Part shown: positions 25,750 through 35,084 of the stretch, in pieces
Position numbering within the stretch: the stretch's first letter is position 1
Layout of the letters: each line of letters starts with the position of its first letter
DNA from: Saccharibacillus endophyticus
GTDB taxonomy: Bacteria > Bacillota > Bacilli > Paenibacillales > Paenibacillaceae
Assembly: GCF_013185185.1 (NCBI RefSeq)
Contig: NZ_JAAZWE010000012.1
Location: 1-59,015 of the forward strand
Length of the DNA stretch: 59,015 nucleotides
Direction of reading: 5' to 3'
Notes under the pieces: model-generated
What the model was told of the DNA's origin: nothing
Seen by the model: only the letters and a program-made list of their open reading frames with translations
The model's database searches: none
Made by a program: the position numbers and the translations under genes

Positions 25750-26655
25750 ATGAGCGAAATTCCAAACGAGAACGCGGCGGCTTCGACCGCCACGCTGATG
25801 ATTATCACGGGAATGTCGGGTGCCGGCAAAACGATTGCCGTGCAGAGCCTGGAGGATTTGGGTTTTTTCTGCGTAGACAATCTGCCGCCGGTTCTGATTC
25901 CGAAATTTGCCGAGCTGATCGAACAGTCGAATGGCAAGATCGCCAAGGTTGCGTTGGTTATCGACCTGCGCGGCCGCGAGTTCTTCGCGGCGTTGTCCGA
26001 ATCGCTTGCGTACATCAAGGACCACTTCACCATTCACAGCGAAATTCTGTTTTTCGATGCGAATGACGGGGTTTTGGTGCAGCGCTACAAAGAGACGCGC
26101 CGCCGGCATCCGCTTGCACCGGACGGCATGCCGCTCGACGGCATTCGGTTGGAGCGCAAGATGCTGGAGGAGCTGAAAAACTCGGCGACGCAGATTATCG
26201 ATACGACCAACATGAAGCCGGCCGTTTTAAAAGAAAAGATCATTTCGCGCTTCGCGCATATGGAGACCAACCAGCTATCCGTCAATGTGACGTCGTTTGG
26301 CTTCAAGTACGGCGTGCCGATTGACGCGGATCTGATCTTCGACGTGCGTTTTCTGCCTAATCCGCATTATGTCGACAACCTGCGCCCGCTTACGGGACAG
26401 AATAGCGATGTCTATGATTATGTGATGAAATGGCCGGAGACGCAGACCTTTTTGACCAAACTACTGGATATGCTGCATTTTCTCATTCCGCAGTACCGAA
26501 AAGAAGGCAAGAGCCAGGTGATTATCGGCATCGGCTGTACCGGGGGCAAGCATCGCTCGGTCGCCATTTCCGAATATTTGGGCCGCATGCTGGGAGCGAG
26601 CGAGACGGAAAGAGTGCGCGTTAATCACCGGGACGCCGATCGGGACCGCCACTGA
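25750..26655 (+). CDS. rapZ: RNase adapter RapZ / nucleotide-binding protein YvcJ
   Basis: This 301-residue P-loop protein has Walker A GMSGAGKT near residue 20, a second motif DLGFFCVDNLPP, and the conserved C-terminal IGIGCTGGKHRSV followed by a Arg/His/Asp-rich end. Enterobacterial RapZ guides RNase E to GlmZ; the Bacillus form YvcJ hydrolyses GTP and affects competence, and its RNA role is unsettled. AGGGAGG precedes the ATG. Confidence 0.93.
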   Translation: MSEIPNENAAASTATLMIITGMSGAGKTIAVQSLEDLGFFCVDNLPPVLIPKFAELIEQSNGKIAKVALVIDLRGREFFAALSESLAYIKDHFTIHSEILFFDANDGVLVQRYKETRRRHPLAPDGMPLDGIRLERKMLEELKNSATQIIDTTNMKPAVLKEKIISRFAHMETNQLSVNVTSFGFKYGVPIDADLIFDVRFLPNPHYVDNLRPLTGQNSDVYDYVMKWPETQTFLTKLLDMLHFLIPQYRKEGKSQVIIGIGCTGGKHRSVAISEYLGRMLGASETERVRVNHRDADRDRH

Positions 26656-26703
26656 CTGCAACCTAACATTTGAGGCGTCCAACGTACTGAGGAGTGAACA
26701 TTC

Positions 26704-27699
26704 ATGAATATGAAACAACCGTCGCAGCGTCCTGTGCGTCGCCCGCGCATTGTCGTAATGGGCGGCGGCACGGGACTGTCCGTGATGCTGCGGGGATTGA
26801 AGGAACAGCCGCTCGATATTACCGCCATCGTTACGGTGGCCGATGACGGCGGCAGTTCCGGCATTCTGCGCAGCGAGATGCAGATGCCGCCTCCGGGCGA
26901 TATCCGCAACGTGCTTACGGCGCTGGCCGACGTGGAGCCGTTGTTGGCGGAGATGTTAAGTTATCGTTTCAAGACGGGAAACGGCTTGGCGGGACATAGT
27001 CTCGGCAATCTGATCCTGGCTGCCATGACGGATATTTCGGGAGATTTCGTGACCGCCGTGCGCGAGCTCGGGCGGGTATTCGCCGTACGCGGACGCGTGT
27101 ATCCGGCGGCGAAAGAAGGCGTCATTTTGCACGCGGAGATGGAAGACGGCACGATCGTGACCGGCGAATCGAATATTCCGGAATACGGGGGCAAAATCAA
27201 GCGGATTTTCCTTGAGCCTTCGGAAGTCGAAGCGCTGCCGGAAGCGGTTCTTGCGATTCAGCGCGCGGATGCCATTCTGCTCGGTCCGGGCAGTCTCTAT
27301 ACAAGTCTGCTTCCGAACCTGATGGTGCCGCAGCTGTCCGAAGCGTTCGTCGCGTCGAGTGCGGTCAAGATGTTCATTTGCAACGTCATGACCCAACCGG
27401 GCGAGACCGACGGGTTTAGCGTGGCGGATCATCTTCAGGCCGTGCACGATCATGTCGGCAGCCATCTGTTCGATTACGTGCTGGTGAACAGCGGACTTAT
27501 TCCCGAAGACGTGCAGCTTCGTTACGCCGAAGAAGGCGCGACTCCGGTCCGATTGGACCTGGAGGAGATGGCGGGGACCAATTGTACCGTCATTGCGGAT
27601 ACTTTCGTCAAATACGGCACGTATCTGCGTCATGACGCGGAAGAATTAAGTCGGCATATTAACCGGCTTGTGGAAGACTGGATGATGAGAAAGGGGTGA
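26704..27699 (+). CDS. yvcK: Gluconeogenesis factor YvcK/MgfK
   Basis: This 331-residue protein of the CofD-like family begins with IVVMGGGTGLSVMLRGLKE and has VADDGGSSGILR and LLGPGSLYTSLLPNL. YvcK is needed for growth and normal cell shape on gluconeogenic carbon sources in Bacillus subtilis. It is the middle gene of the conserved rapZ-yvcK-whiA block. GAGGAGTG precedes the ATG. Confidence 0.94.
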   Translation: MNMKQPSQRPVRRPRIVVMGGGTGLSVMLRGLKEQPLDITAIVTVADDGGSSGILRSEMQMPPPGDIRNVLTALADVEPLLAEMLSYRFKTGNGLAGHSLGNLILAAMTDISGDFVTAVRELGRVFAVRGRVYPAAKEGVILHAEMEDGTIVTGESNIPEYGGKIKRIFLEPSEVEALPEAVLAIQRADAILLGPGSLYTSLLPNLMVPQLSEAFVASSAVKMFICNVMTQPGETDGFSVADHLQAVHDHVGSHLFDYVLVNSGLIPEDVQLRYAEEGATPVRLDLEEMAGTNCTVIADTFVKYGTYLRHDAEELSRHINRLVEDWMMRKG

Positions 27700-27706
27700 A
27701 TAGTCC

Positions 27707-28636
27707 ATGTCGTTCGCGGCTCAAACCAAAAAAGAACTGACCATGGTGGAGGCGGACGCCTGCTGCGAAAGAGCGGAATTATCCGCATTGATTCGAATGA
27801 ACGGCTCGGTCCAACTCTCCAACAAGAAAGTCAGTCTCGATATTTCGACCGAAAACGCGGCGATCGCTCGCCGCATTTACTCGTTGATCAAAAAGCATTT
27901 CAGCGTGCATACCGAACTGCTTGTACGCAAAAAAATGCGCCTCAAAAAAAACAACGTCTACATCGTGCGGATTCCTGCCGGCGTGCAAGAACTGCTCGGA
28001 TCGCTTAAAATCACGTCGGAAGGATTCCAATTCCTGCCCGGCATCAGTCCCGAGATCGTGAAAAAGACCTGCTGCAAACGCGCTTATTTGCGCGGCGCCT
28101 TCATGGCGGGCGGTTCGGTCAACAACCCGGAAGGCTCGTCGTACCATCTGGAGATTGCCTCCATGTACGAAGAGCACTGCCAGGCGCTCGTCGACCTCGC
28201 CAACGAATTCAACTTGAACGCTCGCTGCATCGAACGGAAGAAAGGCTTCATTTTCTACCTAAAAGAAGGCGAGAAAATCATTGAACTGCTGAATATTATC
28301 GGAGCCCACCAGTCTCTGTTCAAATTCGAGGACGTCCGCATCATGCGCGATATGCGCAATTCGGTCAACCGGATCGTCAACTGCGAGACGGCCAACCTCA
28401 ACAAAACGATCGGCGCCGCCGTGCGTCAGATCGACAATATCCGTTTCCTGCAAAAAGAAGTCGGACTCGAAAGCCTGCCGGAAAAACTGCGTGAAGTCGC
28501 CGAAGTCCGCCTGGCCCATCCCGAAATCAACCTGAAGGAAGTCGGCGAACTGCTCAAAGGCACCGTCAGCAAATCCGGCGTGAACCACCGCTTGCGCAAA
28601 CTCGACATCATGGCGGAGAAAATTCGGGGCAGCTGA
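27707..28636 (+). CDS. whiA: DNA-binding protein WhiA
   Basis: WhiA combines a degenerate LAGLIDADG homing-endonuclease fold (about residues 10-215, including YLRGAFMAGGSVNNPEGSSY) with a C-terminal helix-turn-helix (about 265-305, LKEVGELLKGTVSKSGVNHR). It acts in cell division and chromosome segregation in Bacillus and sporulation in Streptomyces. The 309-residue product has the usual length. It starts 7 nt after yvcK. Confidence 0.95.
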   Translation: MSFAAQTKKELTMVEADACCERAELSALIRMNGSVQLSNKKVSLDISTENAAIARRIYSLIKKHFSVHTELLVRKKMRLKKNNVYIVRIPAGVQELLGSLKITSEGFQFLPGISPEIVKKTCCKRAYLRGAFMAGGSVNNPEGSSYHLEIASMYEEHCQALVDLANEFNLNARCIERKKGFIFYLKEGEKIIELLNIIGAHQSLFKFEDVRIMRDMRNSVNRIVNCETANLNKTIGAAVRQIDNIRFLQKEVGLESLPEKLREVAEVRLAHPEINLKEVGELLKGTVSKSGVNHRLRKLDIMAEKIRGS

Positions 28637-28679
28637 ATGCTACTGCCTAAAGGCTGCCTTTGAAAGTTACTTCGGCGGG

Positions 28680-28814
28680 GGAAGCGAGAAGACTGCGAGA
28701 GAAATTCGTTCAAGTCGCTGTCTCACTCGGAAAAGTCGATTGAAATTTTTAGTTGAAGTTTTCCGAGTTCAAAGGCGTCTTTCACTGAATTTCTCTCTCC
28801 GTCTTCTCGCTTCC
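28680..28814 (-). repeat. Structured intergenic element A4 (type II)
   Basis: The outer arms are the same as in A1 and A3 (GGAAGCGAGAAGAC and complement). The inner arm is ACTCGGAAAA/TTTTCCGAGT, where A1 has ACTTGGAAAA/TTTTCCAAGT: a T-A pair has become C-G on both sides, a compensatory change. Read on the - strand it has CAGTGAAAGACGCCTTTG and TTTCAATC. It lies between whiA and the HPr gene, tail to tail with A5. Confidence 0.88.
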
Positions 28815-28899
28815 GGCTACGGCAGATTTTCTCGACAGAATTGAGGCAGACTCAGCCTTCTCGAATTTTATTTTTAAAAAAGAAAAGAAAAACTCTACC

Positions 28900-29046
28900 C
28901 AAAAGCCCAAGCGGAGAGAGGAATTCAGTGTAGGAGCGTTAGCGATCGCCTTTGCATTTGGGAAGCTTCCTTTATAAAATTCAATCCAGCTTCCCAAATG
29001 CAACACGCGACCGAAACGAATTCCTCCCGCAGCGCCCCCGCTTTTG
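28900..29046 (+). repeat. Structured intergenic element A5 (type I)
   Basis: The outer arms CAAAAGC/GCTTTTG, middle arms AGGAATTC/GAATTCCT and inner arms TTGCATTTGGGAAGC/GCTTCCCAAATGCAA are all paired but differ in sequence from the other copies. The motifs GGAGCGTTAGCGATCGCC, TTCAATCC, CAACACGCGACCG and CGCAGCG are kept. Confidence 0.88.
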
Positions 29047-29086
29047 ATAACGGCGGGTTTTAGACTAGTGTGAGCAACCGAAGTTA

Positions 29087-29095
29087 TGTTATACT
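29087..29095 (+). promoter_or_regulatory. Extended -10 promoter of the HPr/Crh-like gene
   Basis: TGT-TATACT lies about 55 nt upstream of the start. The -35 is unclear. Confidence 0.6.
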
Positions 29096-29152
29096 GAATA
29101 TAATAATGCGTTTCGACAGGAACTTCATTTTGCATAGGGGGTAAGATTGCTC

Positions 29153-29422
29153 ATGACCAAGCACCCGGTAGTCGTTCGACTGAAGACGGGGCTGCACGCC
29201 AGACCTGCGGCTTTGTTCGTTCAGGAAGCTAATAAATATTCTTCCGAGATCTTCGTAGAAAAGGAAGATAAAAAAGTAAACGCCAAAAGTATCATGGGGA
29301 TCATGAGCCTGGCCATTAGTTCCGGTACCGAAATTCACATCAGTGCGGAAGGCGCGGACGCCGAACAGGCTGTAAACGCTTTAATCAGCCTTGTTAGCAA
29401 GGAAGAATTGGAAAATCAATAA
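29153..29422 (+). CDS. crh: HPr-family protein at the crh locus, with His15 and Ser46
   Basis: The 89-residue protein is encoded where Bacillus subtilis has crh, after rapZ-yvcK-whiA. The sequence LHARPAALFVQEAN and VNAKSIMGIMSLA closely follows Crh, but Crh has Gln at position 15 and this protein has His, the residue that accepts phosphate from PTS enzyme I. Ser46, the HprK target, is present. It may therefore act both as catabolite-repression cofactor and as a phosphocarrier, or represent an ancestral form. The ATG is chosen because it places His15 and Ser46 at canonical positions; a TTG 6 nt earlier is nearer the GGGGG site. The symbol reflects locus, not proven function. Confidence 0.85.
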   Translation: MTKHPVVVRLKTGLHARPAALFVQEANKYSSEIFVEKEDKKVNAKSIMGIMSLAISSGTEIHISAEGADAEQAVNALISLVSKEELENQ

Positions 29423-29457
29423 ATTTTCCATGTACGTCCATATTTGCTTCATACGCG

Positions 29458-29486
29458 AAACCCTCTGATTTCTTCAGAGGGTTTTT
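29458..29486 (+). terminator. Terminator of the HPr/Crh-like gene
   Basis: AAACCCTCTGA-TTTC-TTCAGAGGGTTT is followed by more T. Confidence 0.85.
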
Positions 29487-29710
29487 ACGTATTTTTACAA
29501 TTTTCGGCCTTGGCTTCTTGATGTTTTCACAGTAAGAACAAATATTACCAATATGAAGAAAAAATAATCGCGTTTCCGCTAAATAGAGCGCTTCGGGCAT
29601 GTTTGGGAGGCAAGGCGGCAAGGGTAAAAACAAAGTACCGATACGCTTGCTACGTCCATCATAAGGCATCGGAACAACATCAACGGATAGAGAGAAGGGA
29701 GATCAACAGA

Positions 29711-31834
29711 TTGAAAACAAATAACGTTTGGAAAGCGGCATCGGTCAGGTGGACCAAGGCCGCAATGGCCGCAGCGCTCGCGCTTACCCTGCTGCCTCCG
29801 TCATTGACTTCGGCCGCTGCCGAAACAGCACCGTCGGCAACATCCGCTTCGGCCCAGAATACCGCATTGACCGCATCTTCGGTCACGGCGTTCCTGGACG
29901 CTTTTTTCGCGGAGGAAGCGATTCAAGAGATGGCTCCGGGCGCCGCGGTCGTCGTCGTCAAAAACGGCCAAATTCTTGCGGAAAAAGGATACGGTTACGC
30001 CGATGTCGACAGCAAACGTACCGTAGATCCGAAAAATGACGTATTCCGCATGGCGTCCGTCTCGAAGACCTTCACGGCAGCCGCGATCATGCAGCTTGTC
30101 GAACAAGGAAAAGTGGGATTGGACACCGATATTCATACATACCTCGGCGACATCGCGTTTAATAACCCGTTCGCCGAACCGGTTACCGTCGCCGATCTGT
30201 TGACTCACCGAAGCGGCTTCAAGATCCAAGACCCGACCCAGGAAGACCTGAATCCGGATCTGGACGAATACGTCGATTTGAAAGACTATATTGCCAAATA
30301 CATGCCGGACGTGGTGCGCGAACCGGGTACCGCTTACATGTACGACAACTTCGCGTTCCTGCTGCTCGGTTATATCGTGCAGCAAGCCAGCGGAACGCCG
30401 TATGAAGACTACATGGAGAAAAACGTCTTTGCGCCGCTCGGCATGGACAGCACGGGCTTCCTGATGACGGACGAACTCATGGAAAACGCGGTGACCGGCT
30501 ATGCGGCGGGTGAACCGGTTGATCCGTATACGGTTCGGCCGACCGTTATGCCTTCGGGAGGCATGCTGTCCACGACGGAAGATATCTCCAAATTCATGAT
30601 CGCGTTCCTGAACGACGGCAAAACGGCTTCCGGTACACAACTGCTCAAAGCGGATACCGTAGCTTCGATGACGGAATATCGCTCGGCGATTCACCCGCTG
30701 CTGCCTGATGCCACCTATGGCTTCGAAGCGGCATCGCAGCTTCCCGGCGCGGGAAGCAGCAGCAAAGTCATCACGAAAGCCGGCGACATGCCGGGCGCCA
30801 GCTCGTTGATGTTCCTGATTCCCGAGCAAGACACGGGCGTATTTGTCGTCTATAACCAAAATGGCGGACTGCGCGAACAGCTTTACGCGGCCTTTATCGC
30901 CAAATTCTTCCCTCAGTATGCGGTCGAAGCGAAATTCCCGGCCTTTACCGAAGAGTCCCCGGAGCAGCTTGCCCGCTACGCGGGTCTGTATAAAGACCTT
31001 CGCGTCGAAAGCATCGTGTCCAAAGTAGGCCCGGGTTCGCGCGGACGGATGGTCATCTCCGACCCGTTGACGGGCGAACGTGCTTTGCAGCAGGTCGCGC
31101 CTGGTTTGTTCATGGATGCGAACAAAATGCTGGTCGCCTTCAAAACGGATGAAACCGGCAACGTTTCGTACCTGAAGGAACCGTATCTTAATCCGATGGG
31201 CTATGAGCAAAAAGGCGTGAAACCGGCCGGATTCAACGATATTCCATCGACGCATCCGTACGCAAAATACATTCTCGATCTCCAGTCGCTGGGCTACTAC
31301 CCGAACGATCCGAACCAATCTTTCGGCCCGGATCAGGTTGTGACTCGCGGTGAGTATATCGATATGCTGATGCGCACTTCTGCGATTCCGTTCTCCGAAA
31401 ACACACCGGAATTCGCCGACATTCAGGGACATCCGTATGCGGCAGCCATTCAGACCGCCTATGAATACGGTCTCGTTTCCGGCAACGAAAAAGGGTTGTT
31501 CCAGCCGGATCGTCCAATTACCCGCCAGGAGGCGGCAGTGATTATCTACAACTCGACTGCCGGCCTCTATCCGCCTGAGCTGTTGGAAGTCGTCGAGCTG
31601 ACCGGAAACACGGACAAATGGGCGGAACCGGCAGTGAAATTGGCGGTCATGCTGGGCTACCACGGTCCGGAAGTGACGTTTACCGATGCAGGAGTCGCCG
31701 ACTTCCAATCGAAAAAGGCGCTGACCCGTGCCGAAAACGCGGCGATCAACGATATGCTGTTGACCAGCACGATCACCGGAGCGATGCAGCTTGAAGATGC
31801 GGCAGCCGAGCCGGAAAAAGAGCCTGCTGCTTAA
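29711..31834 (+). CDS. Exported serine beta-lactamase-like hydrolase with SLH domains
   Basis: The 707-residue protein has a signal peptide (Lys/Arg-rich start, hydrophobic core AAMAAALALTLLPP, cleavage after about SAAA). A beta-lactamase/class C penicillin-binding-type domain follows at about 50-390, with the nucleophile motif SVSK and the YDN motif in YMYDNF. Residues about 520-695 contain S-layer homology repeats (for example FADIQGHPYAAAIQTAYEYG and FQPDRPITRQEAAVIIYNS), which bind pyruvylated wall polymer. It is thus probably a wall-anchored peptidase or esterase; the substrate is unknown. The start is inferred to be TTG after GAAGGGAGAT, because the upstream frame is not signal-like. 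Confidence 0.82.
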   Translation: MKTNNVWKAASVRWTKAAMAAALALTLLPPSLTSAAAETAPSATSASAQNTALTASSVTAFLDAFFAEEAIQEMAPGAAVVVVKNGQILAEKGYGYADVDSKRTVDPKNDVFRMASVSKTFTAAAIMQLVEQGKVGLDTDIHTYLGDIAFNNPFAEPVTVADLLTHRSGFKIQDPTQEDLNPDLDEYVDLKDYIAKYMPDVVREPGTAYMYDNFAFLLLGYIVQQASGTPYEDYMEKNVFAPLGMDSTGFLMTDELMENAVTGYAAGEPVDPYTVRPTVMPSGGMLSTTEDISKFMIAFLNDGKTASGTQLLKADTVASMTEYRSAIHPLLPDATYGFEAASQLPGAGSSSKVITKAGDMPGASSLMFLIPEQDTGVFVVYNQNGGLREQLYAAFIAKFFPQYAVEAKFPAFTEESPEQLARYAGLYKDLRVESIVSKVGPGSRGRMVISDPLTGERALQQVAPGLFMDANKMLVAFKTDETGNVSYLKEPYLNPMGYEQKGVKPAGFNDIPSTHPYAKYILDLQSLGYYPNDPNQSFGPDQVVTRGEYIDMLMRTSAIPFSENTPEFADIQGHPYAAAIQTAYEYGLVSGNEKGLFQPDRPITRQEAAVIIYNSTAGLYPPELLEVVELTGNTDKWAEPAVKLAVMLGYHGPEVTFTDAGVADFQSKKALTRAENAAINDMLLTSTITGAMQLEDAAAEPEKEPAA

Positions 31835-31863
31835 TTTTTAAAAAACGGAATGTTTAAGTTCAC

Positions 31864-31914
31864 CAAAGCCTTTTCGACTATTCTCTGTATAAGAGTGGTT
31901 GGAAAGGCTTTTTA
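31864..31914 (+). terminator. Terminator of the SLH hydrolase gene
   Basis: AAAGCCTTTTC and GGAAAGGCTTT pair around a 25-nt loop and are followed by T residues. Confidence 0.7.
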
Positions 31915-32036
31915 TCGACCGAAAGAGAAGTTTGCGCAAAGGTTCTCAAAAAAATCGACGCATATCCATGCAGCTGCAACCTTTTTCGAATCGTTGGCGT
32001 TTAGAGGGTAATCAACAATAACAGGAGGGGTTAAAC

Positions 32037-32792
32037 ATGAAAATGTGGATGAAACCGTTAGGCAGCGTATTGATCGCAGGATCTTTGCTGGTAGGAGGCG
32101 CGGCGCTTCCCGCATCGTTCGGAATCGGCCAAGCACAAGCAGCGGAGGTTGTACCGATGAACGTGATTAACGTAACAGGCAAAGGTGAGGTTAAAGTTAC
32201 ACCGGACGTCGCGTATCTGTACGTCGGCGTGGAATCGAATGCAACGACGGCCGCGGCCGCGCAAAAGAAAACAGCTGCCGTAATGAGCAAATTGAACACC
32301 CTGCTCAAAACGGACTGGAAAATCGCGGCGAAAGACATCGAGACGGAGCAGTTCTACGTATCGCCGAATTACACGTACAGCGAGAATAACGGTCAGACCG
32401 TCAAGGACTACGGCTCCACCCATGTGTTGAAAGTGACTTACCGCGACCTCGACAAGATCGGCCAACTGCTGGATGCCGCTTCCGAAGCGGGAGCGAACCG
32501 GATTCAGAACATCAGTTTCGCGTCCGAGAACCCGGATCAATATGAAGAAGAAGCGATTGCGAAAGCGATCGCCAGCGCCAACAAAAAAGCAGCGGCGATC
32601 GCGAAAGCGGCAGGTCGCACATTGGGCGCGGCAACGTCGATCAGCTTGGATAACGCCGATGCGCCGATCGTGTATGCGCAATACGACCGTGCCGAATCGG
32701 CCTCTATGGCGGCAGAAGCCCCGGCTACGTCCATCAACCCCGGGCAAATCACCATCAACACCTTTGTCACCGTTCAATATGAAATGAAATAA
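32037..32792 (+). CDS. Exported SIMPL-domain protein (DUF541)
   Basis: The 251-residue protein has a signal peptide cleaved near AQAAEV (about residue 35). A SIMPL/DUF541 domain fills the rest: it begins INVTGKGEVKVTPDVAYLYVGV and ends with TVQYEMK. Homologues are extracytoplasmic, and some (such as BP26 of Brucella) form channel-like multimers; the function is generally unknown. AGGAGGGG precedes the ATG. It is a single gene between two terminators. Confidence 0.88.
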   Translation: MKMWMKPLGSVLIAGSLLVGGAALPASFGIGQAQAAEVVPMNVINVTGKGEVKVTPDVAYLYVGVESNATTAAAAQKKTAAVMSKLNTLLKTDWKIAAKDIETEQFYVSPNYTYSENNGQTVKDYGSTHVLKVTYRDLDKIGQLLDAASEAGANRIQNISFASENPDQYEEEAIAKAIASANKKAAAIAKAAGRTLGAATSISLDNADAPIVYAQYDRAESASMAAEAPATSINPGQITINTFVTVQYEMK

Positions 32793-32828
32793 GTTCCGAG
32801 TCTCAGGAACGAAAATAACATCCAGGAG

Positions 32829-32864
32829 AGCCGCTTTCGCGTTTTTGCGAAGGCGGCTTTCTTG
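32829..32864 (+). terminator. Terminator of the SIMPL gene
   Basis: AGCCGC and GCGGCT flank a TTTCGC/GCGAAG stem and are followed by TTTCTT. Confidence 0.65.
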
Positions 32865-33038
32865 CTTAAAAGCCTATAGGCAGGGCTTTTTTTCGACATC
32901 GCAACTGCAGGTGCAAACCATGAATATTTTACGAAAAAAGAACGTCCGAATGTTTTGAATTGCACATGAGGTTTATAAAAGGAGTAAGAAACGTACGCAG
33001 AACCATACTATTCGGAGCCGAAAAGAGAGGTGATTCCA

Positions 33039-33662
33039 TTGATCGAAACATTGAACATTCCCGAAAACCGAAAACAATACTATCGAAGACTTCTGCAAGA
33101 GAATCCCGGCCGTAATTTGATCGAACGCTACTCTTTATTTTGCGAGGAGTATACCGATTTTGCCCGAAAAAGATTATCTTACATTCCGGAGCTGATGCAT
33201 AAAGGTTGGGTCCCTATCGTCCTGTCGGACGAAGGAATGAACTATGCGTTCACGATCGGATTGGAATACAGCTTCGGGCACCCCGAAATTCTGATTGCTT
33301 CCCCCAATCGTCCGGCACGCGTACTGGCCAAAATGATCGAATGGTTTGCGGATCGGGTGGAAGTCGGACAGCGATTCGAAGCCGGATCGAACTATGCGGA
33401 CGAGCTGAAAATCCAGCCTGATTTTAGCGACCTTGACGATACGGCGATCCTGCGTCCTTACGAAGAGTCGGATGCCGATAACTATCCATGCGGCTACCTG
33501 TATTCGTTTTACGGATACTTTGCCGATCGTAATCTGGACCATAACAAGCTGCCGATGTTGATTCTGGAGTTGGATTTCCCGGTAAGCCCGGCACCGCCGG
33601 GAGGACGTTTATCCAATATCATGAGCATGCCGAATAAGTGGGACACGATTGCCGATGTCTGA
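33039..33662 (+). CDS. DUF4262-like hypothetical protein
   Basis: This 207-residue soluble protein has a central segment GWVPIVLSDEGMNYAFTIGL followed by FGHPEILIASP, the usual core of the DUF4262 family, whose function is unknown. There is no signal peptide or membrane span. The start is probably TTG, six to seven nt after AGAGAGGTG; an in-frame GTG at 33030 lies inside that ribosome site. It is monocistronic. No function can be given. Confidence 0.6.
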   Translation: MIETLNIPENRKQYYRRLLQENPGRNLIERYSLFCEEYTDFARKRLSYIPELMHKGWVPIVLSDEGMNYAFTIGLEYSFGHPEILIASPNRPARVLAKMIEWFADRVEVGQRFEAGSNYADELKIQPDFSDLDDTAILRPYEESDADNYPCGYLYSFYGYFADRNLDHNKLPMLILELDFPVSPAPPGGRLSNIMSMPNKWDTIADV

Positions 33663-33831
33663 CCCGCGGGTCGGAAACGGTAACAAGGACTCTGACAATT
33701 TTGTAAAAAAACCTGTCCGGGTATTGCAATACTGTAACGCTCGTTGTCACCCATTCTTGGTCGGCTCTCTTTATAATCACAAAGGGAAGACAAACAAAGA
33801 GATCGCCAAGATGCGAAGGAGCTGAACGGAT

Positions 33832-34944
33832 ATGAAACGCGTAACCCCGACTTTTAAGAAGACAACCAAAATGATGACAGCCGCCGTGCTTACGGCAGGA
33901 TTGCTGCTTCCGACCACGGCGCTTCTCGGCACGACTGATGCAAATGCCGCTACCGTGACCGCAAGCGCGCAAGCGACAAAGAATGTTAAAGTGACTTGGA
34001 ACGGCAAAGCTGTGGGAGCGAACGCCTTCCAGGCTGCCAGCAATACTTATGTACCGGTAAAAGCGTTGGCGAAGGCTGCCGGCCTGTCGCTGACTTACGA
34101 TAAAACAACAGGCCTTTATATGCTGGGAACTTCGCCCAACAAGCTGACGCTTTCTCCGTATGAAGGTCAGGTGTGGATCGGCGCGGGCGGCGTCGGACTT
34201 CAAGCACAAGGACGCGTGAGCGGCGGAACGATGTACGTGCCGTTATCGGTACTGCGCGATTACGCCGGAATCGACGGTGCATGGAACGCTTCGACCAAGA
34301 CCGTTGCATTGAAGCCGGCGGCATCGACGGGAATCAAAGTTACGGAAAAGACGCTCAAAAAAACGAATAACGGCGCGGTGATCGATATCCGTTATCCTGA
34401 ATTGTCCGGCAGTGCGGCAGGCATTGCCAAAATCAACGCGACGCTGAAGCAGCATGCCGAGACGTTCCTGTCCGATTTCGAAAAGCAGGTCGAAGAATTC
34501 GGTCCGCTGGACAGCCGGGACATGCATTACGAAGCCGACGGCAGCTACATGATCGCCTACAACAAAAACGGTCTGCTCAGCGTAGTAACTCAAGATTACG
34601 GCTTCTACGGCGGCGCGCACGGCGGTACGGTTCAGAGCGGCTACAACTTCGACGTGAAAACAGGCAAAGAAGTGACGCTGGCCCAACTGCTGAAAGCCAA
34701 CCCGAACCACCGCAGCGCGATCGACAAAAAGATTGCGGCGGAGTTCAAAAAACAAGGCTCATTGCTTGAAGAAGGCAGCTTTAAAACAATCGGCAATGCG
34801 CCAGGCTTCTATGTAACAAACGGCGGATTCACGATCTTCTTCCAACAGTATGAATACACGCCTTATGCAGCAGGTATTCCATCTTTTGACTTCACCTTCG
34901 CATCCTTGCTGCCGAAGGGAACTAATCCTTTCGCAGGTATGTAA
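33832..34944 (+). CDS. Exported stalk-domain protein with DUF4163/DUF3298 region
   Basis: The 370-residue protein has a signal peptide (cleavage near ANAAT, about residue 40). A copper-amine-oxidase-N-like stalk domain lies at about 50-160 (ASNTYVPVKALAKAAG and GGTMYVPLSVLRDYAG). The C-terminal 200 residues resemble the DUF4163-DUF3298 pair found in RsiV and PdaC, with FYGGAHGGTVQSGYNFDVKT as the most typical segment. That module binds lysozyme or glycan in RsiV and precedes the deacetylase in PdaC. No catalytic domain is present here, so a wall-associated binding role is inferred. AAGGAGCTG precedes the ATG. Confidence 0.8.
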   Translation: MKRVTPTFKKTTKMMTAAVLTAGLLLPTTALLGTTDANAATVTASAQATKNVKVTWNGKAVGANAFQAASNTYVPVKALAKAAGLSLTYDKTTGLYMLGTSPNKLTLSPYEGQVWIGAGGVGLQAQGRVSGGTMYVPLSVLRDYAGIDGAWNASTKTVALKPAASTGIKVTEKTLKKTNNGAVIDIRYPELSGSAAGIAKINATLKQHAETFLSDFEKQVEEFGPLDSRDMHYEADGSYMIAYNKNGLLSVVTQDYGFYGGAHGGTVQSGYNFDVKTGKEVTLAQLLKANPNHRSAIDKKIAAEFKKQGSLLEEGSFKTIGNAPGFYVTNGGFTIFFQQYEYTPYAAGIPSFDFTFASLLPKGTNPFAGM

Positions 34945-34981
34945 ATTACGATTAACCGCTATAAGTAGGAAATAAATGATG

Positions 34982-35038
34982 AAAGCCCGGAATCGAACCG
35001 ACGCGAAGTTATGCTGCGCGGTTTGGTTCCGGGCTTTT
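34982..35038. terminator. Bidirectional terminator between convergent genes
   Basis: AAAGCCCGGAA and TTCCGGGCTTT pair and are flanked by A and T runs. It can serve the gene at 33832 on the + strand and the LysR gene on the - strand. Confidence 0.75.
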
Positions 35039-35084
35039 CGATTTCGGAAGACTTTTCGGGTAAACTATAAATGGTGGGTCTTGC

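Noticed and set aside
29801..31708. Open frame of 635 codons on the minus strand opposite the SLH hydrolase
   Set aside because: The + strand has a signal peptide, catalytic motifs and SLH domains; the minus product is Arg-rich and domainless.
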